DNA of 64,000 bases, from positions 9,104,001 to 9,168,000 of the forward strand of contig NZ_CP071090.1 of the NCBI RefSeq assembly GCF_017301735.1, written 5' to 3'. The stretch comes from Pyxidicoccus parkwaysis (GTDB taxonomy: Bacteria > Myxococcota > Myxococcia > Myxococcales > Myxococcaceae). The notes beneath the pieces are model-generated. The model made no database searches and was not told the origin of the DNA. It saw only the letters and a list, made by a program, of their open reading frames with translations. The position numbers were made by a program, and so were the translations under genes. This document shows, piece by piece, positions 13,437 through 22,122 of the stretch (positions are counted from its first letter, which is position 1; each line of letters opens with the position of its first letter).

Positions 13437-14432
13437 ATGCGTACACCAGCCTTGCAGTCTGTCAGTGGAAGCCGCACCAGCCACGAGTCGAGCCGCCGTT
13501 GGCTCATCTGGGGACTCGTGAGCGTGGCGCTGGGGTTGGGAGGCGGGGGTTGTGGACCGTCGGACCTGCCGGATGCGAGCCCCGAGGAGGTGCTCGGCGT
13601 GGTGCGGGCGGAAGAACAGACAGACAACGGCCTGTCGACGAATGGCCTGTCCACCAATGGCTTGTCGACGAATGGCCTGTCCACCAATGGCTTGTCGACG
13701 AATGGCCTGTCCACCAATGGCTTCAAGAATTGGTTCAACCAGGACCCGGCCACGGCCGACGCGGTGATGGAATACATCGTGCGGTGCGCGCTGCCGGCGG
13801 GACAGACGCGCACCTTCACCAGCACCGTGACGGGGGTGACGTACACGTGGCCGGGCGCGCTGGGGCTGGCGCCCGGCTGGACCAACGGCTCGGCGGCTTC
13901 GACGTTGGAGCAGGAGGTGGTGTCCGCGTGCCTCGCGGCACATGCCAACAAGTACGGCGTCCACATCCCCATCTCCGTGCTGGGCCGCACCGCGCAGGGC
14001 GCGGCCATTCCCTATACGAGCTCGGAGCTGACCACGTTCAGCGAGAAGGAGGCGTGCTTCTTCGGCAACCTCTTCGACGGCAGCGGCATCTACGCCGCCA
14101 ATGACGGGGGCTACCTCACCGCCAAGGAGAGCACCGCGCGCGCCTGCGGACTGACTTCCAGCCCCACCACGTCCGAGTGCCCGCCCATCGTCCACGTGGG
14201 CGCGTGCAGCACGCTGTGCGACCGGGCCTACAGCGGCAAGGACACGCTGCCCTACTACACGACGTGCACGTACAACGGCCACGCGTACCAGGCCATCACC
14301 ACGCGCATCCGCCCCCAGGAAATCTACAAGTGCGGCGACGGCACCTGCCAGCTCACCGAGCACTGCGGCACCGGCACCACCTACGACAGCTGCAAGTCCG
14401 ACTGCGGAACGTGCAGCTCGCAACGGAACTGA
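13437..14432 (+). CDS. Cys-rich lipoprotein with LSTNG tandem repeats
   Basis: This is a 331-residue secreted lipoprotein. The start at 13437 is chosen for GGGGGGAAG just upstream; a longer frame reaching back to 13296 lacks a ribosome site. The signal peptide ends in GLGGGGC with the lipidated Cys. After about 30 residues there are six perfect LSTNG pentapeptides, then a globular Cys-rich domain (CACFFGN-like, CGLTSSPTTSEC, CSTLCDRAY, CGDGTCQLTEHCG, CKSDCGTC). The Cys spacing suggests disulfide bonding, so it is probably displayed on the outer membrane. Proteins with NGLSTNG-type repeats recur in myxobacteria, but no function is known to me. A hairpin terminator follows. Confidence 0.8.
   Translation: MRTPALQSVSGSRTSHESSRRWLIWGLVSVALGLGGGGCGPSDLPDASPEEVLGVVRAEEQTDNGLSTNGLSTNGLSTNGLSTNGLSTNGLSTNGFKNWFNQDPATADAVMEYIVRCALPAGQTRTFTSTVTGVTYTWPGALGLAPGWTNGSAASTLEQEVVSACLAAHANKYGVHIPISVLGRTAQGAAIPYTSSELTTFSEKEACFFGNLFDGSGIYAANDGGYLTAKESTARACGLTSSPTTSECPPIVHVGACSTLCDRAYSGKDTLPYYTTCTYNGHAYQAITTRIRPQEIYKCGDGTCQLTEHCGTGTTYDSCKSDCGTCSSQRN
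13632..13721 (+). repeat. In-frame 15-bp tandem repeat encoding LSTNG x6
   Basis: Six 15-bp units encode Leu-Ser-Thr-Asn-Gly. The DNA alternates between two spellings (CTG/TTG-TCG-ACG-AAT-GGC and CTG-TCC-ACC-AAT-GGC), giving a 30-bp higher-order period repeated three times. Unit gain or loss would keep the reading frame. Confidence 0.9.
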
Positions 14433-14470
14433 CGCGCCCTGCCCGCCCCAATTCCTCACACCACCCGGCG

Positions 14471-14494
14471 CTGTCGGAGCGGCCCCTCCGACAG
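14471..14494 (+). terminator. GC-rich hairpin terminator
   Basis: A perfect 9-bp stem, CTGTCGGAG and CTCCGACAG, closes a 6-nt loop 38 nt after the lipoprotein stop. There is no clear T-run. Confidence 0.5.
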
Positions 14495-14629
14495 AAGCCA
14501 GACACCGCCCGGACGTTCCGAGCCAGACACTCATCACCCCCACGGGGCACCCACCAACCTCTCAGGCTGCGATAAATTGAGGCCCTTCGTGACGTTGCCT
14601 GTCGAAGCCTCCAGCGCGTGGGGGGCGGA

Positions 14630-15898
14630 ATGAGCCTTGGACACATGTTGGATGCACCGGCGGGCACGGACATCGCGGGCTTCGCGGTGGACGGCCTGCT
14701 GGGCGTGGGCGGCCATGGCGTGGTGTACCGCGCCACGCGGGGCGGAGAGGCGGTGGCCCTGAAGCTCCAGCCGCTGGAGCCCATGCGGCTGCGGGCGGAG
14801 CGGGAGGTATCGCTGCTCTCTCGGCTGGAGCACCGCAACGTGGTGGGCTTTCGCGGGAGCGGCCTGTACCCGGAGCGCTCGCCGCGGTGGTTCTACCTGG
14901 CGATGGAGTACGTGCGGGGCCGCACGCTGTCGCGGTGGCTGGAGGAGGAGGACCCCTGCGCGCGGCGCGCGGCGGAGGTGCTGCGCGGGCTGGCGCGGGG
15001 GCTGGAGGCGGCCCACGCGGCGGAGGTGCTGCACCGGGACATCAAGGAGTCCAACGTCGTGGTGCGCGAGGAGGACGGCGAGCCGGTGCTGGTGGACTTC
15101 GGCGTGGCCACGCGCGCGGGCGCGCCGAGGCTCACCACCGGCGTGCTGCCGCCAGGGACGCCGAGGTACCGCAGCCCCGAGGCCCTCGCCTTCCAGCGCG
15201 ACAGCCATCCGGGCGCGCGGTACGTGGCCACGCGCGCGGATGACCTGTATGCGCTGGGCGTCGTCTTCTACCGCGTGCTGACGGGGCGCCATCCCTTCCC
15301 GCGCGTGGAGACGCCCTCCGAGGTGGAGGCGGTCATCGCCGAGGTGCCCGCCGCGCCGCACGCGCGCAACCCACGGGTGCCGGAGGAGCTGGGCACGCTG
15401 TGCCTGCGGCTGCTCGCGAAGCGGCCGGAGGCGCGAGGCACCGCGAGGGAGCTGCGCGAGTCGCTGGACGCTGCGCTGGCCGGAGCGGATGCGCGCTGGG
15501 ACGTGCCCCTGGGCGAGGCGGAGCCGGAAGGAGTGCCCTCTGCCGATGGCCACCCCGAGCCGCTGGACGCGTGGCTCCGCGCGCGTGAGGCGGCGACGAC
15601 GCCGGCCCTGAGGGTGCGGGCGCCGCTCGCGTCCGAGGCCGCGCCTCCGGAGAGCGTGATGTTCCGAGCCACGGCGGTGCTGGGCATGGCGGCGGGGCTC
15701 GTGCTCGCCGTGCTGCTGGCGATGGACCGGCATTCCCCGGCGGCTCCGGGGAACCTCGCGCCCGCGCGGGGCCGGGTGGACGCCGCCGCGACGACGTCGA
15801 AGCGGGCGTGCGAGGACACCTCGCCGGTGGCGCCCGCATGCGACTCATGGCGCCACGGGCCCACACGCCTTCCAACACCCGCACGGTCCGTCCCATGA
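14630..15898 (+). CDS. Ser/Thr protein kinase with one C-terminal membrane segment
   Basis: This 422-residue kinase has its domain at about residues 15-285: glycine loop GVGGHGVVYRA, VALKLQ lysine, HRDIKESN catalytic loop, VDFGVAT, and SPEAL in place of APE. A single hydrophobic segment (ATAVLGMAAGLVLAVLLAM) near residues 345-365 would tether it to the inner membrane, with a short Pro/Arg-rich periplasmic tail of about 55 residues and no obvious sensor domain. The ATG at 14630 has GGGGG upstream; GTG at 14618 is possible. An unlabelled 223-bp stretch separates it from the histidine kinase on the same strand. Confidence 0.85.
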   Translation: MSLGHMLDAPAGTDIAGFAVDGLLGVGGHGVVYRATRGGEAVALKLQPLEPMRLRAEREVSLLSRLEHRNVVGFRGSGLYPERSPRWFYLAMEYVRGRTLSRWLEEEDPCARRAAEVLRGLARGLEAAHAAEVLHRDIKESNVVVREEDGEPVLVDFGVATRAGAPRLTTGVLPPGTPRYRSPEALAFQRDSHPGARYVATRADDLYALGVVFYRVLTGRHPFPRVETPSEVEAVIAEVPAAPHARNPRVPEELGTLCLRLLAKRPEARGTARELRESLDAALAGADARWDVPLGEAEPEGVPSADGHPEPLDAWLRAREAATTPALRVRAPLASEAAPPESVMFRATAVLGMAAGLVLAVLLAMDRHSPAAPGNLAPARGRVDAAATTSKRACEDTSPVAPACDSWRHGPTRLPTPARSVP

Positions 15899-16121
15899 AT
15901 CACCGCGCTCCCTCGGCCCAGGGGTGCTGGAACATCCAAACGGCAACGCCTCCCGCCACTCTGGAAACTTCCGGCCACGAGTGTCCTGGCAGGGTAGCGG
16001 GGGGCACTCCGGTTCCCCCCTGCTGCTCTCTTGCCGGCACCTGTCTCCCGGTGTTGACTGCGCCGGTCCGCCAGGAGATCCAAGGCTCGATGAGGTCGGA
16101 CGCCGGCCGCTGGAGCTGGAT

Positions 16122-17096
16122 GTGAAGACGCTACGAGCGAGGGTGTTGCTGATGGCGGCGGTCGCGCGGCGGCGCGGCACGCTCCGTCGCGCCTTCGACT
16201 CCGTGCAGACTCCCACCGGGCGTCCCCGTCCCCGGGACACCGCCCCGCTGGAGGAGACGGTGCGCGAGCGGACGGCCGAGCTGGAGGCCGCCAACGCCAA
16301 GCTGTCGCGCAGCCTGGAGCAGCTGCGCGCCACCCAGGCCCAGCTGCTCTTCGCGGACCGGCTGATTGCGCTCGGCCGCATCGCCGCGGGCGTGGGCCAC
16401 GAAATCAACAACCCGCTCGCCTTCATCCTCAGCAACCTCGAGTACATCCACCAGGAGCTGCAGCAGAAGGCCGAGCTGTCCGAGCAGGAGCGGCAGGAAG
16501 TCCTCGAGGCGCTCGCGGAGACGCGCGACGGCGCCGAGCGCATCCGGCTCATCGTCAGGGACTTGCAGACGCTCTCGCGCGCGGAGGACGTGGGCACCGG
16601 CCCCTCGGATTTGGCGGCGGTGCTGCGCACGGCGGCGAAGATGGCCATGCACGAGCTGCGCAACCGCTCGCGCCTGGTGGTGGAGTGTGAGGGCCTGCCG
16701 CCGGTGCAGGGCAACGGCGCCCGGCTGGGTCAGGTGTTCCTCAACCTGCTGCTCAACGCGGCGCAGGCGATTGCGCCCGGCCGCGTGGAGGACAACCTGG
16801 TGCGCGTGGTGGCGCGCAACTCCGGGACCGGCCGCGTGGAGGTGGAGGTGAGCGACACCGGCTGCGGCATCTCCCCCGAGCACCGCGAGCGCATCTTCGA
16901 CCCGTTCTTCACCACCAAGCCGCTGGGTGTGGGCACCGGCCTGGGGCTGGCGGTGTGCCATGGCATCGTCACGTCGCTGGGCGGGACGATGACGGTGGAC
17001 AGCGAGCCCGGCCAGGGCAGCACCTTCCGCGTCACATTGCCCGTGGCGGGCGCCTTCGCGCAGCCTTCGCGCTCGCAGGCGGACGCGGCGGCCTGA
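16122..17096 (+). CDS. Cytoplasmic sensor histidine kinase (HisKA + HATPase)
   Basis: The protein has a coiled-coil-like lead (ETVRERTAELEAANAKLSRS) at about residues 45-75, then HisKA with GVGHEINNPLAFILSN, and a complete ATPase domain (NLLLNAAQAI, DTGCGIS, FDPFFTTKP, GTGLGLAV). No input domain is recognised. The open frame extends to 15924, but residues before the GTG at 16122 are Ser/Pro/His/Cys-rich and unlike a protein, so I prefer 16122 (324 residues), preceded by GGAG; an ATG at 16152 is a further option. The 3' end overlaps the tail of the convergent cysteine dioxygenase gene by 65 bp. The partner regulator is unknown. Confidence 0.82.
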   Translation: MKTLRARVLLMAAVARRRGTLRRAFDSVQTPTGRPRPRDTAPLEETVRERTAELEAANAKLSRSLEQLRATQAQLLFADRLIALGRIAAGVGHEINNPLAFILSNLEYIHQELQQKAELSEQERQEVLEALAETRDGAERIRLIVRDLQTLSRAEDVGTGPSDLAAVLRTAAKMAMHELRNRSRLVVECEGLPPVQGNGARLGQVFLNLLLNAAQAIAPGRVEDNLVRVVARNSGTGRVEVEVSDTGCGISPEHRERIFDPFFTTKPLGVGTGLGLAVCHGIVTSLGGTMTVDSEPGQGSTFRVTLPVAGAFAQPSRSQADAAA

Positions 17097-17643
17097 GCAT
17101 CCCCCGGAGCGCCAGCTCCGCGTCCAGCGCCGGCATCACGCTCGCGTCGTACCGGGTCATCCCCACCATGGGCGGCGCGTACACGTGCAGCGACACCGCG
17201 CCATGACGGGATGCGTTGTGGATGCGGTGGATGGTCTCCGGGTGCTCCAGCAGGAAGTCCCCCTCCTCCGCGCCCGCGCGCACGTGGGGTAGCAGCCGGT
17301 CTCCACCCCACGCGTAGCGCGTCTCCTGGAGCTCCCCGCGAACCACCCAGGACACCCCGGACGAGCCGCCGTGGTCATGCACCCGCGACACCTGTCCCGG
17401 CAGCCAGCACACCAGCAGGAGCTCGCAGGCCTCCGTCCGCTCCAGGACGCGGCGTGAATAGCCGGCCGCGTCGTACCGGACGAGCGACTCCAGGAGCCTC
17501 CAGTCGGGCCGGCTCGAGCGGAGCCGCTCCACCAGCCAGTCCAGGGACGGCACGTCCCCTACCCGCTGGGGGAGCGACCAGCCGAGCAACTCCGACGCCC
17601 TGGGACAGCCTCCGTCCGCTTCCTCACTGGAGTGCTCGCGCAT
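17032..17643 (-). CDS. Cysteine dioxygenase
   Basis: This 203-residue cupin of the type I cysteine dioxygenase family oxidises cysteine to cysteine sulfinate using non-haem iron. Two iron His ligands are in RVHDHGGSSG and the third in VSLHVYAPP; the intervening strand GVSWVVRGELQETRY is typical. Start 17643 has a near-ideal GGAGGA four bases upstream. The last 20 or so residues are Arg/Pro/Ala-rich and overlap the convergent histidine kinase gene, so that tail may be non-essential. It is divergent from an FAD/NAD(P)-binding gene, and the two may share a promoter region and act on sulfur amino acids (inference). Confidence 0.87.
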   Translation of the reverse strand: MREHSSEEADGGCPRASELLGWSLPQRVGDVPSLDWLVERLRSSRPDWRLLESLVRYDAAGYSRRVLERTEACELLLVCWLPGQVSRVHDHGGSSGVSWVVRGELQETRYAWGGDRLLPHVRAGAEEGDFLLEHPETIHRIHNASRHGAVSLHVYAPPMVGMTRYDASVMPALDAELALRGMLRPPRPPASAKAARRRPPRAM

Positions 17644-17784
17644 GGTTCCTCCAAGATGTGCGTCGGAGTGTGGACATCGCTCCGTCCCGTGGCCAGGGTG
17701 ATGTGTCACCCGTCCGTCGTGACGGCTGCACAGTGGGCGGGCTTGGTGGATGCCCCGGAGACAGACACGACATACGATTGCGGC

Positions 17785-19308
17785 GTGCGATTACAGGTGA
17801 GCTGGGACGTGGCCATCGTCGGAGGGGGGGCCAGCGGGACGCTGCTGGCGCTGAACCTCCTGAAGAGCGCGCGTGCGCCCCTTCGCGTGGTCCTGATTGA
17901 GCGGAGCGGACGGGTGGGCCGGGGCCTGGCGTACTCCACGGACAGCGCGCGTCACCTGCTCAACGTCCCCGCCGCGAGGATGGGCGCCTTTCCGGATGAC
18001 CCGGAGCACTTCCTGCGCTGGCTGCGGCGCGAGTCCCCGGAGACGGGCCCCGGCGACTTCGTCCCGCGCCAGCGCTACGGCCGGTACCTGGAGGCGGTGC
18101 TGCGCGACTACGTCGAGCACGCGCCCCCCGGCATCCACTTCGAGGTGGTGGCGGCGGACGTGGTGGCGGCGTGTGAGGACGCGGGCCGGGTGGTGCTGAC
18201 GCTTTCGGGCGGCGGACAGCTGGAGGCGCGGACGGCGGTGCTGGCGCTGGGCAACGCGCTGCCGGCGGACCTGCGGGTGCCGGACGGCGGGCTGTACGCG
18301 AGCGGGCGCTACCACCGCTCGCCGTGGGCGCCGGGCGCGCTGCTCGACGTGCGCCCCCGGGACTCGGTGCTGCTCATCGGCACGGGCCTCACCATGGTGG
18401 ACACGGTGCTGTCGCTGCAGGAGCAGGGGCACCGGGGCGTCATCCACGCGGTGTCGCGGCACGGGCTCTTGCCGCACGTGCACCGGCGGGGCGCGCTGAG
18501 CGCCGCGGCGACGTATTCCTCGCCCGGCATCCGCGACGTGCTGCGCGCGCTGCGCCAGGAGGTGCTGCGCGAGTGCGAGGAGTGGGTGGGCGCCGACGGC
18601 CACCTGCACCCCATTCCCATCCGCATCCGCGCGGTGTTGCGCATCATGCGCCAGGAGGTGAAGCGCGCGACGGACGCGGGCGCGGACTGGCGCACGGTGG
18701 TGGACGCGCTGCGGCCGGCGACGGTGCCGCTGTGGCACCGGCTGACGGAGGGCGAGCGGCGGCGCTTCCTGCGCCACCTGCGCTCGCACTGGGAGGTGCA
18801 CCGCCACCGCATGGCGCCGAGCATCGGCGACACGGTGGAGCAGCTGCGGCGGGAGGACCGGCTGCACCTGCATGCCGCGCGCGTGCGGAGCTTCCGCCTG
18901 GAGGGCGAGGGCGTGGAGGCGCGCCTGCGGCCGCGCAGCACCCGGGAGGACACGGTGCTGCAGGTGCAACACGTGGTCAACTGCACGGGGCCGGAGGGAG
19001 CCATCACCCGGGGCCACCCGCTGCTCAAGGCCATGGCGGATTCGGGGCAGGTGAGCCCGGACGTGCTGGGCATGGGGCTGGCGACGGACGGGGACGGCGC
19101 GCTGCTGGACTTGAGCGGCCGCGCGTCCGGGCGGCTGTTCACGCTGGGTCCGCCCCGGCGGGGTGAGCTGTGGGAGACGACGGCCGTCCCGGAGATTCGC
19201 AGCCAGGCGCGGATGCTGGCCGAGCACCTCTTGCAACGGCTCGCCCCCGCGCCGGTGACGCGCGCGCCGGTGGAACTGGCGGAGAGCGGCTTCCCCCTGG
19301 ACCGGTGA
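17785..19308 (+). CDS. FAD/NAD(P)-binding oxidoreductase-like protein (NAD_binding_9 type)
   Basis: This protein of about 507 residues begins with the dinucleotide-binding loop DVAIVGGGASGTLLALNLL. A second glycine motif (LLIGTGLTMVDTVLSLQ) lies near residue 195, followed by an ATG-like NCTGPEG near 400. The family (HI0933/NAD_binding_9-like) binds FAD and pyridine nucleotide; substrates are mostly unknown. The start is uncertain: GTG 17785 (VRLQVSW) is chosen because upstream sequence is not protein-like and would overlap the promoter shared with cysteine dioxygenase; GTG 17797 is possible. Its orientation opposite cysteine dioxygenase suggests a role in thiol or sulfur metabolism (inference). 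Confidence 0.75.
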   Translation: MRLQVSWDVAIVGGGASGTLLALNLLKSARAPLRVVLIERSGRVGRGLAYSTDSARHLLNVPAARMGAFPDDPEHFLRWLRRESPETGPGDFVPRQRYGRYLEAVLRDYVEHAPPGIHFEVVAADVVAACEDAGRVVLTLSGGGQLEARTAVLALGNALPADLRVPDGGLYASGRYHRSPWAPGALLDVRPRDSVLLIGTGLTMVDTVLSLQEQGHRGVIHAVSRHGLLPHVHRRGALSAAATYSSPGIRDVLRALRQEVLRECEEWVGADGHLHPIPIRIRAVLRIMRQEVKRATDAGADWRTVVDALRPATVPLWHRLTEGERRRFLRHLRSHWEVHRHRMAPSIGDTVEQLRREDRLHLHAARVRSFRLEGEGVEARLRPRSTREDTVLQVQHVVNCTGPEGAITRGHPLLKAMADSGQVSPDVLGMGLATDGDGALLDLSGRASGRLFTLGPPRRGELWETTAVPEIRSQARMLAEHLLQRLAPAPVTRAPVELAESGFPLDR

Positions 19309-19423
19309 CGGTGCCGCGTGGAGGACGCCCGGACGGGCGGTGAAGTGCACCACCCGACGGTGGGAAATCCCGGTGCGAGGCTTTTCGTGCGAACCTGCGG
19401 GCGCCTCGCTGGAGTCCCCCCGC

Positions 19424-20734
19424 ATGACCTCCCCCCGCCCCCTCCTCGCCCTCGCTGGCGGCGTGCTGCTCGTCATTCTCGCGAGCCTCGGAGGCGTGGC
19501 GTACGTGACACTGCGCACGCGGCCCCTGGCGGAGCGGCTGGCGCGCGACGTGGAGGCACTGGCGCAGGCGCGCTACCCGAGGCCGTCGCACGTGACGCCG
19601 GCGCTGCCCGGGACGTTCGGCGAGCACCTGGCACCGCTGATGGACGAGCTGCTGCGAGTGTCCGACGCGCGACTCCTGCCCCTCATGGAATTGTCGGCCG
19701 AGTCGCCCTGCTCGGACGCCTTCGAGGGTCGCGAGACGCTCTCCGCGATGCCAGCCAGGTGCCGTGAGCCGCTGGAGACGGACCGGGAGCTGCTGCTGAC
19801 GGCGCTGGAGGCCACGCATGCGGAGTCGGGCGGGCTGCCGGAGGTGATGAGGGCCATGGCATCTCCACCACTTCCGAATGAGCCCTCGGCGTACTCGGCG
19901 ATGAACTTCCTGCTGCGACTGGCCGCGTTGGAGACGCAGCTGCGGGTTGAGCAGGGACGCGCGGCGGAGGCGGTGGACACGTGCCTGGACGCGCTGGCGC
20001 TGAGCCGCGAGCTGATGCTGGGAGGCGGACTGGAAGGGCACATGGTGGGCGCCATCGGGTACAACTTCATGTACCGGCCGTGCGCCGCGGCGCTGGATGC
20101 GGCGCCGCAGGAGCGCAAGCGGACGGCGGCGGCACAGCTCTCGCGGCTGGCGGAAGGCTTCGTCCCCCTCTCGCGGTCGCTGCGGGAGGAGGCCGTGAAG
20201 GTGCAGCTCACGAAGTTCGGAACGCTGCTCCCGGCGGAGCTGCTGGCCGGGCTGCCGGAGAGCGCGCGGACGCGGGTCTCGACGTCGATTGAAGGGTTCG
20301 ACCCGGAGCGGGTGCTGGACTCCCGGCTGGCGTGGCACAAGACGGTGAAAACGTTCGACGCGCTGGTGAAGGTGGCGGACCAGCCGGCGGCTGCACGGCG
20401 CAAGGGCATCACGGCCGTGGCGGCATGGGCGAAGGACGAGCTGTACAGCGTCGACGCTCCGAAAGCGGAGAACTACCAGCAGTACGCGGACCGGGCGGAG
20501 CTGCTGCGCGTCCAGCACGATGCGCTGATGGCCCTGGCGGAAGCGGACCTGAAGCGCAAGGAGGACGGCCGCTGGCCGGAGCGGGTGACGCTCCGGACGG
20601 GCGCGTCCTTCGTGGTGGAGTCCACTGACCTCGGCGAGGCGCGGCTCAAGCCCTGCGCGCCGGAGCTGGAGGACCAGTCCCTGCGCGTGACGGCGGACGG
20701 GCCCCCGGGCGGCTGGGTGCGGCAGACGCCGTGA
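19424..20734 (+). CDS. Membrane-anchored protein of unknown function, 436 residues
   Basis: I do not recognise the family. A single N-terminal hydrophobic segment (LLALAGGVLLVILASLGGVAYVTL, split here for description) anchors an otherwise soluble, helix-rich domain rich in Leu/Ala/Glu. That domain holds repeated helical stretches (LETQLRVEQGRAAEAVDTCL; AGLPESARTR) resembling a TPR-like fold. It is probably an inner-membrane protein with a periplasmic domain. Start 19424 gives the hydrophobic segment the usual position after a short MTSPRP head. It ends 9 bp before the convergent hydratase gene. Confidence 0.75.
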   Translation: MTSPRPLLALAGGVLLVILASLGGVAYVTLRTRPLAERLARDVEALAQARYPRPSHVTPALPGTFGEHLAPLMDELLRVSDARLLPLMELSAESPCSDAFEGRETLSAMPARCREPLETDRELLLTALEATHAESGGLPEVMRAMASPPLPNEPSAYSAMNFLLRLAALETQLRVEQGRAAEAVDTCLDALALSRELMLGGGLEGHMVGAIGYNFMYRPCAAALDAAPQERKRTAAAQLSRLAEGFVPLSRSLREEAVKVQLTKFGTLLPAELLAGLPESARTRVSTSIEGFDPERVLDSRLAWHKTVKTFDALVKVADQPAAARRKGITAVAAWAKDELYSVDAPKAENYQQYADRAELLRVQHDALMALAEADLKRKEDGRWPERVTLRTGASFVVESTDLGEARLKPCAPELEDQSLRVTADGPPGGWVRQTP

Positions 20735-20743
20735 GGCCGCGGC

Positions 20744-21523
20744 TCAAGCCGCCGACACCGCCACCGTGCCCAGTCCGTCCACCGTGAGCTGGACCTTGTC
20801 TCCCGGCCGCAGCATGTGAGCGACTGTCGCGGCGCCCGCCAGGACGATGCTCCCCGCCGGCAGCACCTGTCCGCGCTGCGCCAGCAGCTCGCAGAGCTGG
20901 ATGACGGACACCACCGGGTCCCCGGAGATGGCGTCCGAGCGCGCCGCCTGCACCACCTCGCCGTTCACGGACATCTTCATCTCCAGCCGCGTCAAGTCCA
21001 GCGCGCGCGGCGGGTGCTCCTCCGTGCCCAGCACGAACAGCGACGACGACGAGTTGTCCGCCACCACGTCCGGCAGGGAGAAGTACTTGAAGTCCTTGAA
21101 GCGTGAGTCGAGGATTTCCATCGCCGCGAAGACGGACGCACACGCGTCCAGCACCTCGTCGCGCGTCACCTTCCCGCCCAGCTCGCGCGAGGTGCGGAAG
21201 GCAATCTCCGGCTCGATTTTCGGATGGATGCCGTGCGCCATCTGAATCACACCGCCCGCGGGCACCTGCATCCGGTCCGTGAGGACGCCGTACACCGGCG
21301 AGTCCAGGTTCATCTGCCGGCGCTTCGCCTCCGAGGTGAGCCCCATCTTTAGGCCCACCACGCGCTCGCCCTTCGACAGGCGCAGCCGGATGCCCGCCTC
21401 CTGAATCGCATACGCGTCCGTCAGCGCGAGCTGCGGCAGCTCGCGGGTGAGCGGCGCCACCTCGCGGCGCTCCAGGCGGGCGGAGTCCAGCGCACGGGCA
21501 AGCTCTTGGGTGTCCACGGTCAT
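20744..21523 (-). CDS. 2-oxo-3-hexenedioate decarboxylase / 2-oxopent-4-enoate hydratase family enzyme
   Basis: This 259-residue protein of the FAH-like decarboxylase/hydratase family (XylI/XylJ, MhpD, NbaG) is of normal length. Typical segments are AYAIQEAGIRLR, VGLKMGLTSEAKR, GVLTDRM, HPKIEPEIAF (metal-binding Glu pair) and the C-terminal GAATVAHMLRPGDKVQL. In aminomuconate and catechol meta-cleavage routes this enzyme decarboxylates 4-oxalocrotonate to 2-hydroxypenta-2,4-dienoate. The kynurenine operon 8 kb away yields 2-aminomuconate, whose deamination gives this substrate, so I infer the same pathway. Start 21523 is preferred over 21529 because of the spacing to GAGAGG. Confidence 0.82.
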   Translation of the reverse strand: MTVDTQELARALDSARLERREVAPLTRELPQLALTDAYAIQEAGIRLRLSKGERVVGLKMGLTSEAKRRQMNLDSPVYGVLTDRMQVPAGGVIQMAHGIHPKIEPEIAFRTSRELGGKVTRDEVLDACASVFAAMEILDSRFKDFKYFSLPDVVADNSSSSLFVLGTEEHPPRALDLTRLEMKMSVNGEVVQAARSDAISGDPVVSVIQLCELLAQRGQVLPAGSIVLAGAATVAHMLRPGDKVQLTVDGLGTVAVSAA

Positions 21524-21606
21524 CCGCATCCCTCTCTCGAAAGCAGTGGTGGGCGGCGACTCTCCGGCACCCGCGCGAGGGCGCGCAAGCACGCCGTGCG
21601 GCACTG

Positions 21607-21927
21607 TCAGCGGTTGAAGGCAACCAGGGTCATGAAGGCCAGAAGCCCGAGCGCCACCAGCGCGGCGAGCCCATACGCCCCCGCGCTCACCCACCGCGCG
21701 TTGCCCGCCACACCCACCCGGCCCAGCCCCCGGTAGACGACGGCGATGCCCGCCAGGAAGGTGGCCGCCGTCAGCGCCAACGTCACCATCATCCCGAAGC
21801 CCGCGCGCGCGCCCGTCGCCTTGCCGGCAATCAGGAGCCCCACCATCAGCCACGCACCGGAGATGAAGACGCTGCCTCCGAAGGTCGCCAGCGCGACGAG
21901 CAGCCCGCGGACGGCGGTGGGATTCAT
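21607..21927 (-). CDS. Small integral membrane protein, 106 residues
   Basis: There are three hydrophobic segments (VRGLLVALATFGGSVF..., MMVTLALTAATFLAGIAVVY, GLAALVALGLLAFMTLV), with little outside them. Start 21927 has GGGGAG six bases upstream. It reads in the same direction as the downstream hydratase gene, 83 bp apart. No recognised family; a membrane accessory role is all that can be said. Confidence 0.65.
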   Translation of the reverse strand: MNPTAVRGLLVALATFGGSVFISGAWLMVGLLIAGKATGARAGFGMMVTLALTAATFLAGIAVVYRGLGRVGVAGNARWVSAGAYGLAALVALGLLAFMTLVAFNR

Positions 21928-22122
21928 GAAGTCTCCCCGCGTTCCAGGGGCAGCGGCTCCAGCACGGGCGCGTCCGGGGTTCTCGGCATGGCCCGGCACG
22001 CTACCCGAGACGTCAGCAGGACTCACGGCGCTCCGCGTGAATATTGGCCTTTCCCCGCCGTCCCGAGGGATAACGCCAGCGCCCCTGGCCGGGCGGGCAC
22101 ATTCGGCTCAAGGAATCTCTCC

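Noticed and set aside
13632..13721. CRISPR-like repeat
   Set aside because: Units are 15 bp, contiguous without spacers and in frame within a lipoprotein gene.
15924..16121. N-terminal extension of the histidine kinase
   Set aside because: Ser/Pro/His/Cys-rich and unlike a folded domain; a GTG at 16122 with GGAG gives a normal start, though certainty is limited.
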